Shown one piece after another: positions 1 to 7,184 of a DNA stretch of 14,660 nt. The notes under the pieces were generated by a model. It searched no databases, was not told the DNA's origin, and saw nothing but the letters and a program-made list of their open reading frames with translations. Source of the stretch: Planctomycetota bacterium (GTDB taxonomy: Bacteria > Planctomycetota > UBA1135). The stretch is from NCBI GenBank assembly GCA_027021325.1, contig JALUUN010000156.1, forward strand, positions 1 to 14,660. The letters run 5' to 3'. Position numbers and translations under genes: made by a program. How positions within the stretch are numbered: the stretch's first letter is position 1; each line of letters starts with the position of its first letter.

Positions 1-1
1 C

Positions 2-2236
2 ACCCGGATCTGGTCCGCCAACCCGGAGGGAGAGCTCCTCTTCTGGTTCGACGGCGCCGAGCAGCCCTCCTGGCGGGTGTCCTTCCGCGACCTCCTCGGC
101 GGCGCCCTGCCCGGGCTCGGTGAGCCCTGGTCCGGCGTCCGCGCCCGCGGCTGGAACTGCTATCTGCCGATCCCCTTCGCTCGCGGCCTCAAACTCGGGA
201 CCACGGGCGGCGATCTCTACTACCAGGTGGACATCCTGCGGCCCGGGGAGGGGGTCGAGGTCCCGACCTTCGATCCGGCCTGGATCGAGGAGCAGCAGGA
301 GCTCCTCGCCGAGACCGGCCGCCAGCTCCTCGACGGCGAGGTTCCCTATGAGGATCTCGACCGCCTCTCCGGCAACCAGACCGCCAGCGTCGCCACCTTC
401 GAGCGTCCGACCCAGGTCGCCCTCCTCGGCGACGGCACTCTGCGCCTCTTGCGCCTGGAGATCCTCAACCTCGACCGTCTGGAGGATCTGCCCGCGGTCC
501 TGCGCCGCCTGCGCCTGCGCATCTGGGCCGAAGGCGCCGACCCGCGCCCCCAGGTGGACCTGCCCCTGGGCGCCTTCTTCGGAAGCGGTCCCTGGGCCGA
601 CAGCCACGGCGGCTATGCCCTGCGCGTGGACCGCGAGCACAAGGTCTTCACCTGCCGCCTTCCCCTTCCCTACCGCCAGGGGCTGCGCGTGGCCCTGGTG
701 AACGAGGGCACCAGGCGGGTGAACTGCCTGCTCAAGCTGGTCGCCGAGCCCGGAGATCCAGCGACGCCCCTCCGTCTCCACGCCGCCTGGCGCGACTTCC
801 GCGACCTCCCCACCCGCCCCTTCCGGGACCTGCCCCTCCTCGAGGCGCGCGGCCCCGGGCGGGTCGTGGGGACCTCCCTGCTTCTGCGCAATCCGAGCCG
901 GATCTGGTGGGGGGAGGGCGACGAGAAGGTCCGGGTGGACGGCGAGGCCTTTCCCTCGATCTTCGGCACCGGGACCGAGGACTGGTTCGGCTACGCCTGG
1001 GGCTCGAACGAACTCTTCCGGCACCCCTTCCACAACCAGCTGCGCTGCGACGGTCCGGGCAATGCCGGCTTCACCCTCCTCAACCGCTTCCTGCACCTGG
1101 ACGCCATTCCCTTCCAGGAGTCCGTGGCCTTCGACCTGGAGCTCTGGCACTGGGAGGAGCAGATCCAGGTGGACCTGGCCTCCAGTGTCTGGTGGTACGG
1201 GCCTCTCGGAAGCGGCGCAGAGATGCCGCCGCTTCCCGAGGCCGAGGCGCGCCTGCTGCCGCCGGCTCCCGATCTGGAGGTGTTCCGCGTTCCGGACGCC
1301 CTCGAGGCCGAGGCCCTGGAGGTGGCGGCCCTGCGCGGCGGTCGCCTGCGGCGCCAGCACATGCTCGGTTTCGGCGGCGACTGGTCGGGAGAGACCCAGC
1401 TCTGGTGGACCGACGGCGAACCGGGTTCTCTCCTGGTCCTGAAGTTCCCCGTCCCCGAACCCGGGGAATGGCGCGTCCTCGCCCGCTTCACCCGCGCTCC
1501 CGACTACGCCGTGGTCCAGCCCTTCGTGAACGGCTTCCCCGCCGGCGGACCCGTGGACCTCTACGCGCCGAAGGTCGAGGCCGCACCGGAGGTGGACCTG
1601 GGCCTCTTCGACTTCCCGTCCACCACCGGGCGCCTGAGTCTGCGCATCGAGGGAGCCCATCCCGAGGCAATTCCCGCCTACATGGCCGGTCTCGACTACC
1701 TGAGGCTGGAGAAGCCCGGCAGCGCGCCGGAGGCGGAGGAGGACGAGGAGCCGCTCTCCTTTTTCGACTTCCGTCTCCAGACCCTGGAGGGCCAGACCTT
1801 CGAGCTGGGGAGCCTGCGCGGCCGGGTCTGCCTGGCGGTGAACGTCGCCAGCGCCTGCGGCTACACGCCGCAGTACGCCGGTCTCCAGGCCCTGCAGGAG
1901 GAGTACGGCCGGCGCGGCCTGACGGTCCTGGGCTTCCCCTGCAACCAGTTCGGCGGCCAGGAGCCGGGCAGTCCGGAGGAGATCCGGGCCTTCTGCGAGG
2001 AAAAGTACGGCGTCGCCTTCCCGCTCTTCGCCCGGGGCGAGGTGCGCGGCGAAGACCGGCAGCCGGTCTGGACCTTCCTGACCCGCGGCCGCTCCGAGCC
2101 CGAGTGGAACTTCTGGAAGTACCTGGTCGGCCGGGACGGACGGGTGCGTGCCGTCTTCCCCAGCCGCGTCGCTCCGGACGACCCGGCCCTGCGCGCGGCC
2201 CTGGAGGCGGCCCTGGCCGAAGAGGCGCCCCGATGA
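2..2236 (+). CDS. GH172 (DUF2961) glycosidase fused to a glutathione peroxidase, 5'-partial
   Basis: The frame is open from base 2, so the true start is upstream; an in-frame GTG at 77 is the first possible start visible and residues are counted from it. The N-terminal two thirds match GH172/DUF2961, a family that includes difructose-anhydride-forming or -cleaving alpha-fructofuranosidases. Visible family motifs are RIWSANPEG and FWFDG before the GTG, GWNCYLPIPF, LPLGAFFGSGPWADSHGG, and GTGTEDWFGYAW (about 297-308) followed by HPFHNQ. A second beta-sandwich covers roughly 405-553. After an acidic linker (about 557-567, EAEEDEE), residues about 568-719 form a complete glutathione peroxidase: NVASACGYT with the peroxidatic Cys594, FPCNQFGGQEPG with Gln628, FCEEKYG with Cys640 at the usual resolving position, and WNF with Trp677/Asn678. 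The active site is Cys, not selenocysteine, which suggests a thioredoxin-dependent enzyme. The stop overlaps the next gene by 4 nt. The polysaccharide substrate and cellular location cannot be read here because the N-terminus is missing. Confidence 0.9.
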   Translation, partial: TRIWSANPEGELLFWFDGAEQPSWRVSFRDLLGGALPGLGEPWSGVRARGWNCYLPIPFARGLKLGTTGGDLYYQVDILRPGEGVEVPTFDPAWIEEQQELLAETGRQLLDGEVPYEDLDRLSGNQTASVATFERPTQVALLGDGTLRLLRLEILNLDRLEDLPAVLRRLRLRIWAEGADPRPQVDLPLGAFFGSGPWADSHGGYALRVDREHKVFTCRLPLPYRQGLRVALVNEGTRRVNCLLKLVAEPGDPATPLRLHAAWRDFRDLPTRPFRDLPLLEARGPGRVVGTSLLLRNPSRIWWGEGDEKVRVDGEAFPSIFGTGTEDWFGYAWGSNELFRHPFHNQLRCDGPGNAGFTLLNRFLHLDAIPFQESVAFDLELWHWEEQIQVDLASSVWWYGPLGSGAEMPPLPEAEARLLPPAPDLEVFRVPDALEAEALEVAALRGGRLRRQHMLGFGGDWSGETQLWWTDGEPGSLLVLKFPVPEPGEWRVLARFTRAPDYAVVQPFVNGFPAGGPVDLYAPKVEAAPEVDLGLFDFPSTTGRLSLRIEGAHPEAIPAYMAGLDYLRLEKPGSAPEAEEDEEPLSFFDFRLQTLEGQTFELGSLRGRVCLAVNVASACGYTPQYAGLQALQEEYGRRGLTVLGFPCNQFGGQEPGSPEEIRAFCEEKYGVAFPLFARGEVRGEDRQPVWTFLTRGRSEPEWNFWKYLVGRDGRVRAVFPSRVAPDDPALRAALEAALAEEAPR

Positions 2237-3753
2237 GCGGAGCCCGCGGCTTCCTGGAGCGCTGGGCCGAACTGGAGGACCTGGGTTCGGCCTCGGCCCT
2301 CCTCTCCTGGGACCAGGAGACCTGCATGCCGCCGCGCGGTGCCGCCGGCCGCGGCCGGGTGCTCGCCGCGCTGAGCGGCCTGCGCCACCGCGCCCTGGTG
2401 GACCCCGCCCTCGCCGAGGCCCTGGAGGCCTGGGCCGGCGAGCACGCCGGCGACCCCGTGGCCGAGGCCCAGGTGCGCGAAGCGCGGCGGCGGATCGAGC
2501 GCGCCCGGCGCGTGCCCGAGGCCCTGGCCCGGCGGCTGGCGGAACTGGCGAGCCGCGGCCTCGAGGCCTGGCGGGCGGCTCGCGAGGCCGACGACTTCAC
2601 CCTCTTCCAGCCGGTCCTGGAGGAGATCCTGGCCGCCAAGCGCGAGGAGGCCGCCTGCCTCGCCCCCGAGGGCGACCCCTACGAGGCGCTCATGGACGAG
2701 TACGAGCCCGGTTCGCAGGTCGCCGAGCTCGAGCCCCTGTTCCGCGACCTCGTCGCCGAACTCCAGCCCCTGGTGCGGGCGGTCCAGGAGAGCGGGCCGG
2801 CGGTGGACGAGGCTCCGGCCCGGGGGCACTTCGAGCCCCGCGTCCAGGAGGCCTTCGCCCGCGAGATGGCCGCCGCCATCGGCTTCGACTTCGAGGCCGG
2901 GCGCCTGGACGCCTCGGCCCACCCCTTCTGCACGGGCATCCAGCCCGACGACGTCCGCATCACCTGGCGCTGGCAGGAGGACGACTTCCGCCCGGCCCTC
3001 TTCGGCGTCCTGCATGAGGCCGGCCACGGCCTCTACGAGCAGGGCCTGCCCCGGGACTGGCACCGCACCCCCCTGGGCCACGCCGTCAGCCTCGGCGTCC
3101 ACGAGAGCCAGTCGCGCCTGTGGGAGAACCTCGTCGGCCGCAGCCGCGGTTTCTGGCGTTTCGCCCTGCCGCGCTTCCACGCGGCCTTCCCCGACCGGCG
3201 TGAGGCTGCCCCGGACGTCGAGACCCTGTGGCCGGCCCTGAATCCGGTGCGGCCGAGCCTCATCCGGGTCGAGGCCGATCCCGTGACCTACAACCTGCAC
3301 ATCGCCCTGCGCTTCGATCTGGAACGGGCCCTGATCGCCGGCGACCTGGAGGCCGCCGACCTCCCGGGAGCCTGGGACGAGGGCATGGAGCGGCTCCTCG
3401 GGCTGCGGCCGCCCTCGGCGCGCGACGGCGTCCTCCAGGACATCCACTGGAGCATGGGCGCCTTCGGCTACTTCCACACCTACACCCTGGGCAACCTCAT
3501 CGCCTCGGCTCTTCTGGAGGCTTTCGCCGCCGAGGCGGGCGAGCCCGAGGAGGCCTGGGCGGCGGGCGACTTCGCACCGCTGCGGGACTGGCTGCGGGAG
3601 CGCATCCACCGCCACGGCAGCCGCTTCCGGGTGCCGGAGCTCCTGGAGCAGGCTCTCGGCGGCCCGCTCCGCGCCGGCCCCCTCCTGCGCTACGCCCGGG
3701 GCCTCGTGGAGGAGGCCTACGGCCTCACCGGGATTTCCCGGGAATCCCGGTAA
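2233..3753 (+). CDS. M32 family metallocarboxypeptidase (carboxypeptidase Taq type)
   Basis: A 506-residue zinc carboxypeptidase, close to the usual family length of about 500, that removes C-terminal residues from peptides. It has no signal peptide, so it is probably cytoplasmic. All five M32 signature motifs are present in order: DVRIT (240-244), HEAGH (261-265, zinc ligands His261 and His265, catalytic Glu262), HESQ (290-293, third ligand Glu291), IRVEAD (344-349) and GVLQDIHW (399-406). The N-terminal SWDQETCMPP and the DPYEALMDEYEPG stretch are also typical of the family. Residue 350 is Pro where homologues I remember carry Glu (EADE). The ATG at 2233 was chosen because it gives the expected N-terminus and forms an ATGA overlap with the preceding stop, with a GAAGAGG-like ribosome site 8-10 nt upstream. 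That arrangement indicates translational coupling to the glycosidase-peroxidase gene. The frame is open further upstream, but that part is the antiphase shadow of the preceding gene. Confidence 0.95.
   Translation: MSGARGFLERWAELEDLGSASALLSWDQETCMPPRGAAGRGRVLAALSGLRHRALVDPALAEALEAWAGEHAGDPVAEAQVREARRRIERARRVPEALARRLAELASRGLEAWRAAREADDFTLFQPVLEEILAAKREEAACLAPEGDPYEALMDEYEPGSQVAELEPLFRDLVAELQPLVRAVQESGPAVDEAPARGHFEPRVQEAFAREMAAAIGFDFEAGRLDASAHPFCTGIQPDDVRITWRWQEDDFRPALFGVLHEAGHGLYEQGLPRDWHRTPLGHAVSLGVHESQSRLWENLVGRSRGFWRFALPRFHAAFPDRREAAPDVETLWPALNPVRPSLIRVEADPVTYNLHIALRFDLERALIAGDLEAADLPGAWDEGMERLLGLRPPSARDGVLQDIHWSMGAFGYFHTYTLGNLIASALLEAFAAEAGEPEEAWAAGDFAPLRDWLRERIHRHGSRFRVPELLEQALGGPLRAGPLLRYARGLVEEAYGLTGISRESR
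3727..3751. repeat. Perfect inverted repeat across the carboxypeptidase stop codon
   Basis: Arms ACCGGGATT (3727-3735) and AATCCCGGT (3743-3751) are perfect 9-bp complements around the 7-nt spacer TCCCGGG. The right arm ends on the first base of the TAA stop. A 10-nt palindrome TTCCCGGGAA (3735-3744) is nested in the centre. No T tract follows, and a second GC-only palindrome, CCGGCGCGCCGG, lies at 3757-3768. It may be a hairpin that protects the mRNA 3' end or assists termination; an intrinsic terminator is not supported. Confidence 0.6.
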
Positions 3754-4027
3754 CGCCCGGCGCGCCGGCGGCGTTCCCCCGTCGAGCCGGCCTCTGGCCG
3801 GGTTCTTCGACGGAATTCCCGCTGGATGGGGGGCCGCTCCCCCCGGCGGACCTGCCATCCCCGGCCTTCGGGTCTCCCTGGTCCGCCGGCAAGACCCTCC
3901 ATCCGGCTCTCCTCGCCGCCTCCCAGGTTCCGAACCTCCGCCCTTCTCCATGCAAGCCGCGCTCTTCCAGGAGTTTGCTCTCCTCCCTGTATCGTGGAGG
4001 GAGCCGGCGGCGTTCCACCCTTGAGCC
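3754..4027. other. Intergenic region upstream of the first sigma-factor gene
   Basis: These 274 bases have no reading frame with recognisable protein. They hold the palindrome at 3757-3768 and, near the end, the promoter-like element at 3983-4003. An in-frame TGA at 4022 blocks any upstream extension of the following gene. I see no T-rich terminator and no other gene. Confidence 0.6.
3983..4003 (+). promoter_or_regulatory. Candidate -10 element flanked by inverted CTCCCT/AGGGAG arms
   Basis: The hexamer TATCGT (3990-3995) is an AT-richer island resembling a -10 box, 32 nt upstream of the ATG at 4028. It is framed by CTCCCT (3983-3988) and AGGGAG (3998-4003), a perfect 6-bp inverted repeat. 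No convincing -35 hexamer is seen at 16-18 nt. The same layout, including the shared string TGGAGGGAG directly after the hexamer, precedes the paralogous gene at 7185. Initiation about 7 nt downstream would leave a leader of roughly 25 nt with no Shine-Dalgarno sequence near the ATG. This call comes from pattern reading only. Confidence 0.4.
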
Positions 4028-6976
4028 ATGAAGGCAGCCTCCTCCCCCGTGGACGAATCCTGGAACCCCCTGGAGTACGCCTCCTGGATCCGCTCCGTGG
4101 CCCGCGGCCTGGTCCAGAACGAGGCCGACGAGGACGACATCGTCCAGGACACCCTCGTGACGGCCCTGGACCGGCCGCCCCGCGACACCTCTTCCCTGAA
4201 GAGCTGGTTCTTTGCGGTGGTCCGCAGCCGCCACATCTCGCGGCTGCGCAGCGAGAGCCGCCGGGCACGGCGCGAGCAGAAAGTGGCCGAAGGCCTTGCC
4301 GTGCCGCTGCGCCAGGTTCCGACCCCGGACGAGCTTCACGAGCAGGCGGCCCTGCAGCAGGAGATCGGCGCCGCCGTCCACGAGCTCGACGAGATCTACC
4401 GTGAGGTCGTCCTGCTCCACTACTTCCACGGCTTCAGCACCAGCGAGATCGCCGAGGAGCTGGACCTCAAGCCGGGCACGGTGCGGCAGCGCTTGAGCCG
4501 CGCCCGCGAGCGCCTGCGCGAGCGCCTGCAGGACCGCTTCGGATCGGGCTGGTATGCCGCCTGCGTTGCCCTGGCGCGGACCGCGCCGCCGCCGGGCGCC
4601 CTGGTCGCCACCGGCGGCCTCGGCGGCCTTGGACTCTGGACCTCCCTGGCCGCCGGAGCGGCCCTGGTCGCCGGCTCCTTCCTGTGGCTCGATCCGCCGG
4701 AACCGGGCGGCGGCGTCCACGCCGCCGCTCCGAAGGAATCGTCCGCGCCTGCGGCGGGGGAGAGGGAAGCCCCGGCCGTCCCGGCGCCGGCGCCCGAGGG
4801 TGCGCGCCGCGACCTCGCGCCCGGCCCCCGCCCGGGCTGGTTCCGGGGCCGAGTGGTCCTGGACGCCCCCGGGGGCCCGCCCGCTGCCGGCGCCCTGGTG
4901 GAGGCGGTCCTCGGCCGCGCCGCGAGCCGGGCCGTCGCCGGCGAGGACGGCCGCTTCGAACTCCCCTGTCCGGTGGACCCCGCGGACTGGCGTGGCTGGC
5001 TGGGGGCGAGTCTGCCGGGTCTGGCCGGGAGCCTGCGCTTCGACCTGCGCCCGGGCGCCGCCGAGGAAGCGGTCCTCGTCCTGCACCGCGACGGGCTGCC
5101 CGTGGCGGTCCGGGTCGTGGACGAAGTCTCCGGCCGGGCGCGGCCGGGAGTTCCCGTCGAACTCGCCCAGGGGCCCTTCCGCAGCCGCGCCGAGACCGAC
5201 GAGGATGGCCTGGCCGTCCTCCTCGCCCCCGGGCCCGGACCGGCCGAGGTGCGCGTGGATCCGCGGCGGAGCACCCGGGCGGGCCGGGTCCGCCTGGCCG
5301 TCCAGGTGGACGGGACCGACCCCGAGGTCGTCCTGCGCACCGCCTTCTTCCCGGACCGGGTCCATCTCCTGGCCCGGGACGCCCGAAGCGGCGCCCTTCT
5401 CGCGGAGGCCCGCTTCCGCTTGCAGCCCGAGGGGGCGCCGGCCGATGCCACGGCCTGGCCGCTCCTCCGGGCCGAGGGCGGCCTCCTCGAGGCCGCCCTC
5501 CCGCCGGGGGACCCGGCCCGCATCCTGGTCCAGGCGCCCGGCTATGCGCCGCAGCTCGTGGTCCCGGCGGCCTGGGATCCCGGGCAGCCTCTCGAGGTCG
5601 CCCTCGAACCGCTGCGCGGCGTGGAGCTCCGCCTCCTCGATGGCGGCCGCCCGGCCCCGGCGGGGACGCGTCTGCGCTGGCGCTACGAACTGGCGCCGCG
5701 GACCCTGCCCGCCGGCCGGGAGGAGCTCCTGCCCTGGCGCGGGGCGGCCGAGCTCGCTTTCGCCGTCCGTGGCGACCAGGAGGGCCGGGCGGTGCTCGGC
5801 CTGCCCGGGGATCTCGGCCCCGTCCAGGCCCTGGAGTTCCGCCTCGAAGCCCCCGACGGCCGGGTGCGGGAGCTCGGGCGCGTCCGCCCCGGGGACCTGC
5901 CGCGCGAAGAGCCCTGGCTTCTGGACCTGAGCCCGGCCACGGCCGAGCTGAGTTTCCTGGCCACGGACCCCTCGGGCGCGCCGGTGGCGACGGTGCTCCA
6001 GGTCGAGGCCACGGCCGCCGACGCCGGAGCGCGCCTGCGCAGCTCGCGGGAGCTGCGCAGCCGCCGGCCCCTGAGTACCGGCCCCGACGGCCGCGCGCGC
6101 CTGGAGGTGCCGGTCCCGGCCACGGTCCGCTGGTCCGCCGCCGGCGGCGCCGCCGCTGCCGAGATCCTGGTCACCGAAGCCGGCTCCCTGGAGGTGCCGG
6201 TGGCGGTGCCCGCTGCAGGACTCGCCATCGAGGGGCGCCTGATCCTGGACCGGCCCCTGGATCCGGCCGCGGGCGACGTCCTGAGCCGCCTCCTGGTCCT
6301 GCGCGACCCCGCCGACGGGCGCGTCCTCGCCACGGCGCTGCCGGGGGAGGAGGGGCGCTTCCGCTTCGAGGGCCTGGAGCCCGGCCTGTGGGAACTGAGC
6401 CTGCGCTGGAGCCGGCGCCTGGAGCCGCGCCTCGTTCCGGCGGGCACGAGCGGCCTGGACCTGGTCGCGCCGCCGCTCGTGGACTGGGACCTCCAGGCGG
6501 TGGACGCCGCCGGCCGGCCGCTGCGCAACGTCTCGCTCCTCGGCATCACCGAGGACGGGGAGCGTGTCGAGGAACGCCTGCCGGAGGGGCGCCTGCTCCA
6601 GTCTGCCAGCCTGCGCCGCTGGCGCACCCTGGTCTTCCAGCGCCCGGGCTATGCCCCGGCGGTCCTGGACCTTCCCGCCGAGCCCGGCCCTCTCTGGCGG
6701 GCCGAGGCGGTCCTCGGGCCGGGCCGGCCGCTGCGCGTCGGGCCGGTCGCCGGCGCCCGCTCCTGGGAGTGGGTGCGCGAGCCCGGCGGCGAGGTCCTCC
6801 TCGTCCTCCCGGCCCGGGAGGACGGCTCCCTCCAGTGGGAAGACGCTCCCCTCGAGGCCGTCCTGCTCCGCCCCCGCGGCGGGGATGGCCGGCCGCTCGA
6901 TCTCCGGGCACGGGTCGCGGCGGGTTCCGCCGGTGTCCCGGTCCAGGCCTCGATCCTGCGTGACGGCGGGGAATAA
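4028..6976 (+). CDS. Membrane-anchored ECF sigma factor with large carboxypeptidase-regulatory-like ectodomain (copy A)
   Basis: A 982-residue fusion. Residues about 18-82 are sigma region 2, with the core-binding signature NEADEDDIVQDTL (31-43) and SWFFAVVRSRHISRLR (59-74). Residues about 105-167 are sigma region 4, with the helix-turn-helix FSTSEIAEELDLKPGTVRQR. A short segment, GSGWYAACVALA (172-183), leads to a glycine-rich hydrophobic stretch (about 190-221) that reads as one transmembrane segment. A Pro/Ala-rich linker follows, then about 700 residues of repeated beta-sandwiches. The first, from GWFRGRVVLD to EDGRFELP, looks like a carboxypeptidase regulatory-like (transthyretin-type) fold; later units carry APGYAP (503-508) and RPGYAP (872-877). 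Inferred role: an envelope signal sensed outside controls a tethered sigma factor, presumably through proteolysis or a conformational change. No separate anti-sigma gene is adjacent. The start is fixed by TGA at 4022 and the sigma alignment. A paralogue follows downstream. Confidence 0.9.
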   Translation: MKAASSPVDESWNPLEYASWIRSVARGLVQNEADEDDIVQDTLVTALDRPPRDTSSLKSWFFAVVRSRHISRLRSESRRARREQKVAEGLAVPLRQVPTPDELHEQAALQQEIGAAVHELDEIYREVVLLHYFHGFSTSEIAEELDLKPGTVRQRLSRARERLRERLQDRFGSGWYAACVALARTAPPPGALVATGGLGGLGLWTSLAAGAALVAGSFLWLDPPEPGGGVHAAAPKESSAPAAGEREAPAVPAPAPEGARRDLAPGPRPGWFRGRVVLDAPGGPPAAGALVEAVLGRAASRAVAGEDGRFELPCPVDPADWRGWLGASLPGLAGSLRFDLRPGAAEEAVLVLHRDGLPVAVRVVDEVSGRARPGVPVELAQGPFRSRAETDEDGLAVLLAPGPGPAEVRVDPRRSTRAGRVRLAVQVDGTDPEVVLRTAFFPDRVHLLARDARSGALLAEARFRLQPEGAPADATAWPLLRAEGGLLEAALPPGDPARILVQAPGYAPQLVVPAAWDPGQPLEVALEPLRGVELRLLDGGRPAPAGTRLRWRYELAPRTLPAGREELLPWRGAAELAFAVRGDQEGRAVLGLPGDLGPVQALEFRLEAPDGRVRELGRVRPGDLPREEPWLLDLSPATAELSFLATDPSGAPVATVLQVEATAADAGARLRSSRELRSRRPLSTGPDGRARLEVPVPATVRWSAAGGAAAAEILVTEAGSLEVPVAVPAAGLAIEGRLILDRPLDPAAGDVLSRLLVLRDPADGRVLATALPGEEGRFRFEGLEPGLWELSLRWSRRLEPRLVPAGTSGLDLVAPPLVDWDLQAVDAAGRPLRNVSLLGITEDGERVEERLPEGRLLQSASLRRWRTLVFQRPGYAPAVLDLPAEPGPLWRAEAVLGPGRPLRVGPVAGARSWEWVREPGGEVLLVLPAREDGSLQWEDAPLEAVLLRPRGGDGRPLDLRARVAAGSAGVPVQASILRDGGE
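6035..6060. repeat. Perfect 10-bp hairpin inside the sigma-factor A gene
   Basis: CTGCGCAGCT (6035-6044) and AGCTGCGCAG (6051-6060) are perfect complements around the 6-nt loop CGCGGG. The arms encode an LRS-type peptide repeat (LRSSRELRS), so the structure may simply reflect codon repetition. It could also slow translation or be an accident of base composition. Confidence 0.5.
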
Positions 6977-7039
6977 GGTGCCTCACGATCCCGAATCCCT
7001 ATTCATGGGACCCTGCTTCCGCTGATCCTGGCCGAGGTC

Positions 7040-7063
7040 GAGCGGTCTGGCCGCTCTCCTTTT
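7040..7063 (+). terminator. First terminator hairpin after sigma-factor A
   Basis: GAGCGG (7040-7045) pairs with CCGCTC (7051-7056) around the loop TCTGG, followed by TCCTTTT. It is a short stem with a modest T run, 64 nt after the stop at 6976. It forms a tandem pair with the stronger hairpin immediately downstream. Confidence 0.5.
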
Positions 7064-7065
7064 CT

Positions 7066-7106
7066 GCGCCCGCCGGACCCTGGGGAGGGAGTCGGCGGGC
7101 GCTTTT
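7066..7106 (+). terminator. Strong intrinsic terminator separating the two sigma-factor genes
   Basis: GCGCCCGCCG (7066-7075) is perfectly complementary to CGGCGGGCGC (7093-7102), and TTTT (7103-7106) follows directly. The stem can be lengthened by GAC/GTC pairing with a one-base bulge. This is the clearest intrinsic terminator in the window. It indicates that the two paralogous sigma genes are separate transcription units. Confidence 0.75.
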
Positions 7107-7122
7107 CCCGGCCTCCGGGGGG

Positions 7123-7146
7123 CCCTCCGTGGGGCATACTGGAGGG
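7123..7146 (+). promoter_or_regulatory. Candidate -10 element flanked by CCCTCC/GGAGGG arms
   Basis: The hexamer CATACT (7135-7140) is an AT-richer island 44 nt before the ATG at 7185. CCCTCC (7123-7128) and GGAGGG (7141-7146) form perfect inverted arms around it. The following string TGGAGGGAG is identical to that at the first sigma gene (3995-4003), which suggests a shared promoter or operator. No clear -35 box is visible. Confidence 0.4.
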
Positions 7147-7167
7147 AGGGCCGGAACCGGCCCTTCC
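7144..7167 (+). promoter_or_regulatory. Leader hairpin upstream of sigma-factor B
   Basis: The segments 7144-7154 and 7157-7167 pair over 11 positions, with one G-U wobble. The perfect core is GGGCCGG (7148-7154) and CCGGCCC (7157-7163) around AA. If transcription starts just after the CATACT element, this strong hairpin sits at or near the mRNA 5' end, about 17 nt before the ATG at 7185, which has no Shine-Dalgarno sequence. It could stabilise the transcript or limit ribosome entry. Confidence 0.45.
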
Positions 7168-7184
7168 CCGCCTCCCTCCGGCCC

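Noticed and set aside
1682..1684. Internal ATG as an independent start for the peroxidase domain
   Set aside because: It falls inside the last strand of the glycosidase's beta-sandwich (AGLDYLRLE), has no ribosome site, and lies about 30 residues before the peroxidase fold.
1856..1858. Possible selenocysteine in the glutathione peroxidase
   Set aside because: The peroxidatic codon is TGC (Cys), not TGA, so no recoding is needed.
907..2232. Upstream in-frame extension of the carboxypeptidase to a 948-residue protein
   Set aside because: The extra part is an Arg/Gly/Pro-rich antiphase reading of the glycosidase-peroxidase gene. The family N-terminus fits the ATG at 2233.
2345..2358. 14-nt palindrome CCGGCCGCGGCCGG inside the carboxypeptidase gene
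   Set aside because: GC-only palindromes of this size are expected by chance at this base composition and there is no context suggesting function.
1861..4236. A 791-codon minus-strand open frame
   Set aside because: It lies opposite the peroxidase domain and the carboxypeptidase and shows no recognisable domain; it is a compositional shadow.
7000..7006. AT-rich TATTCAT as a promoter for sigma gene B
   Set aside because: Two terminator hairpins lie between it and the gene, and a better-placed element exists at 7135-7140.
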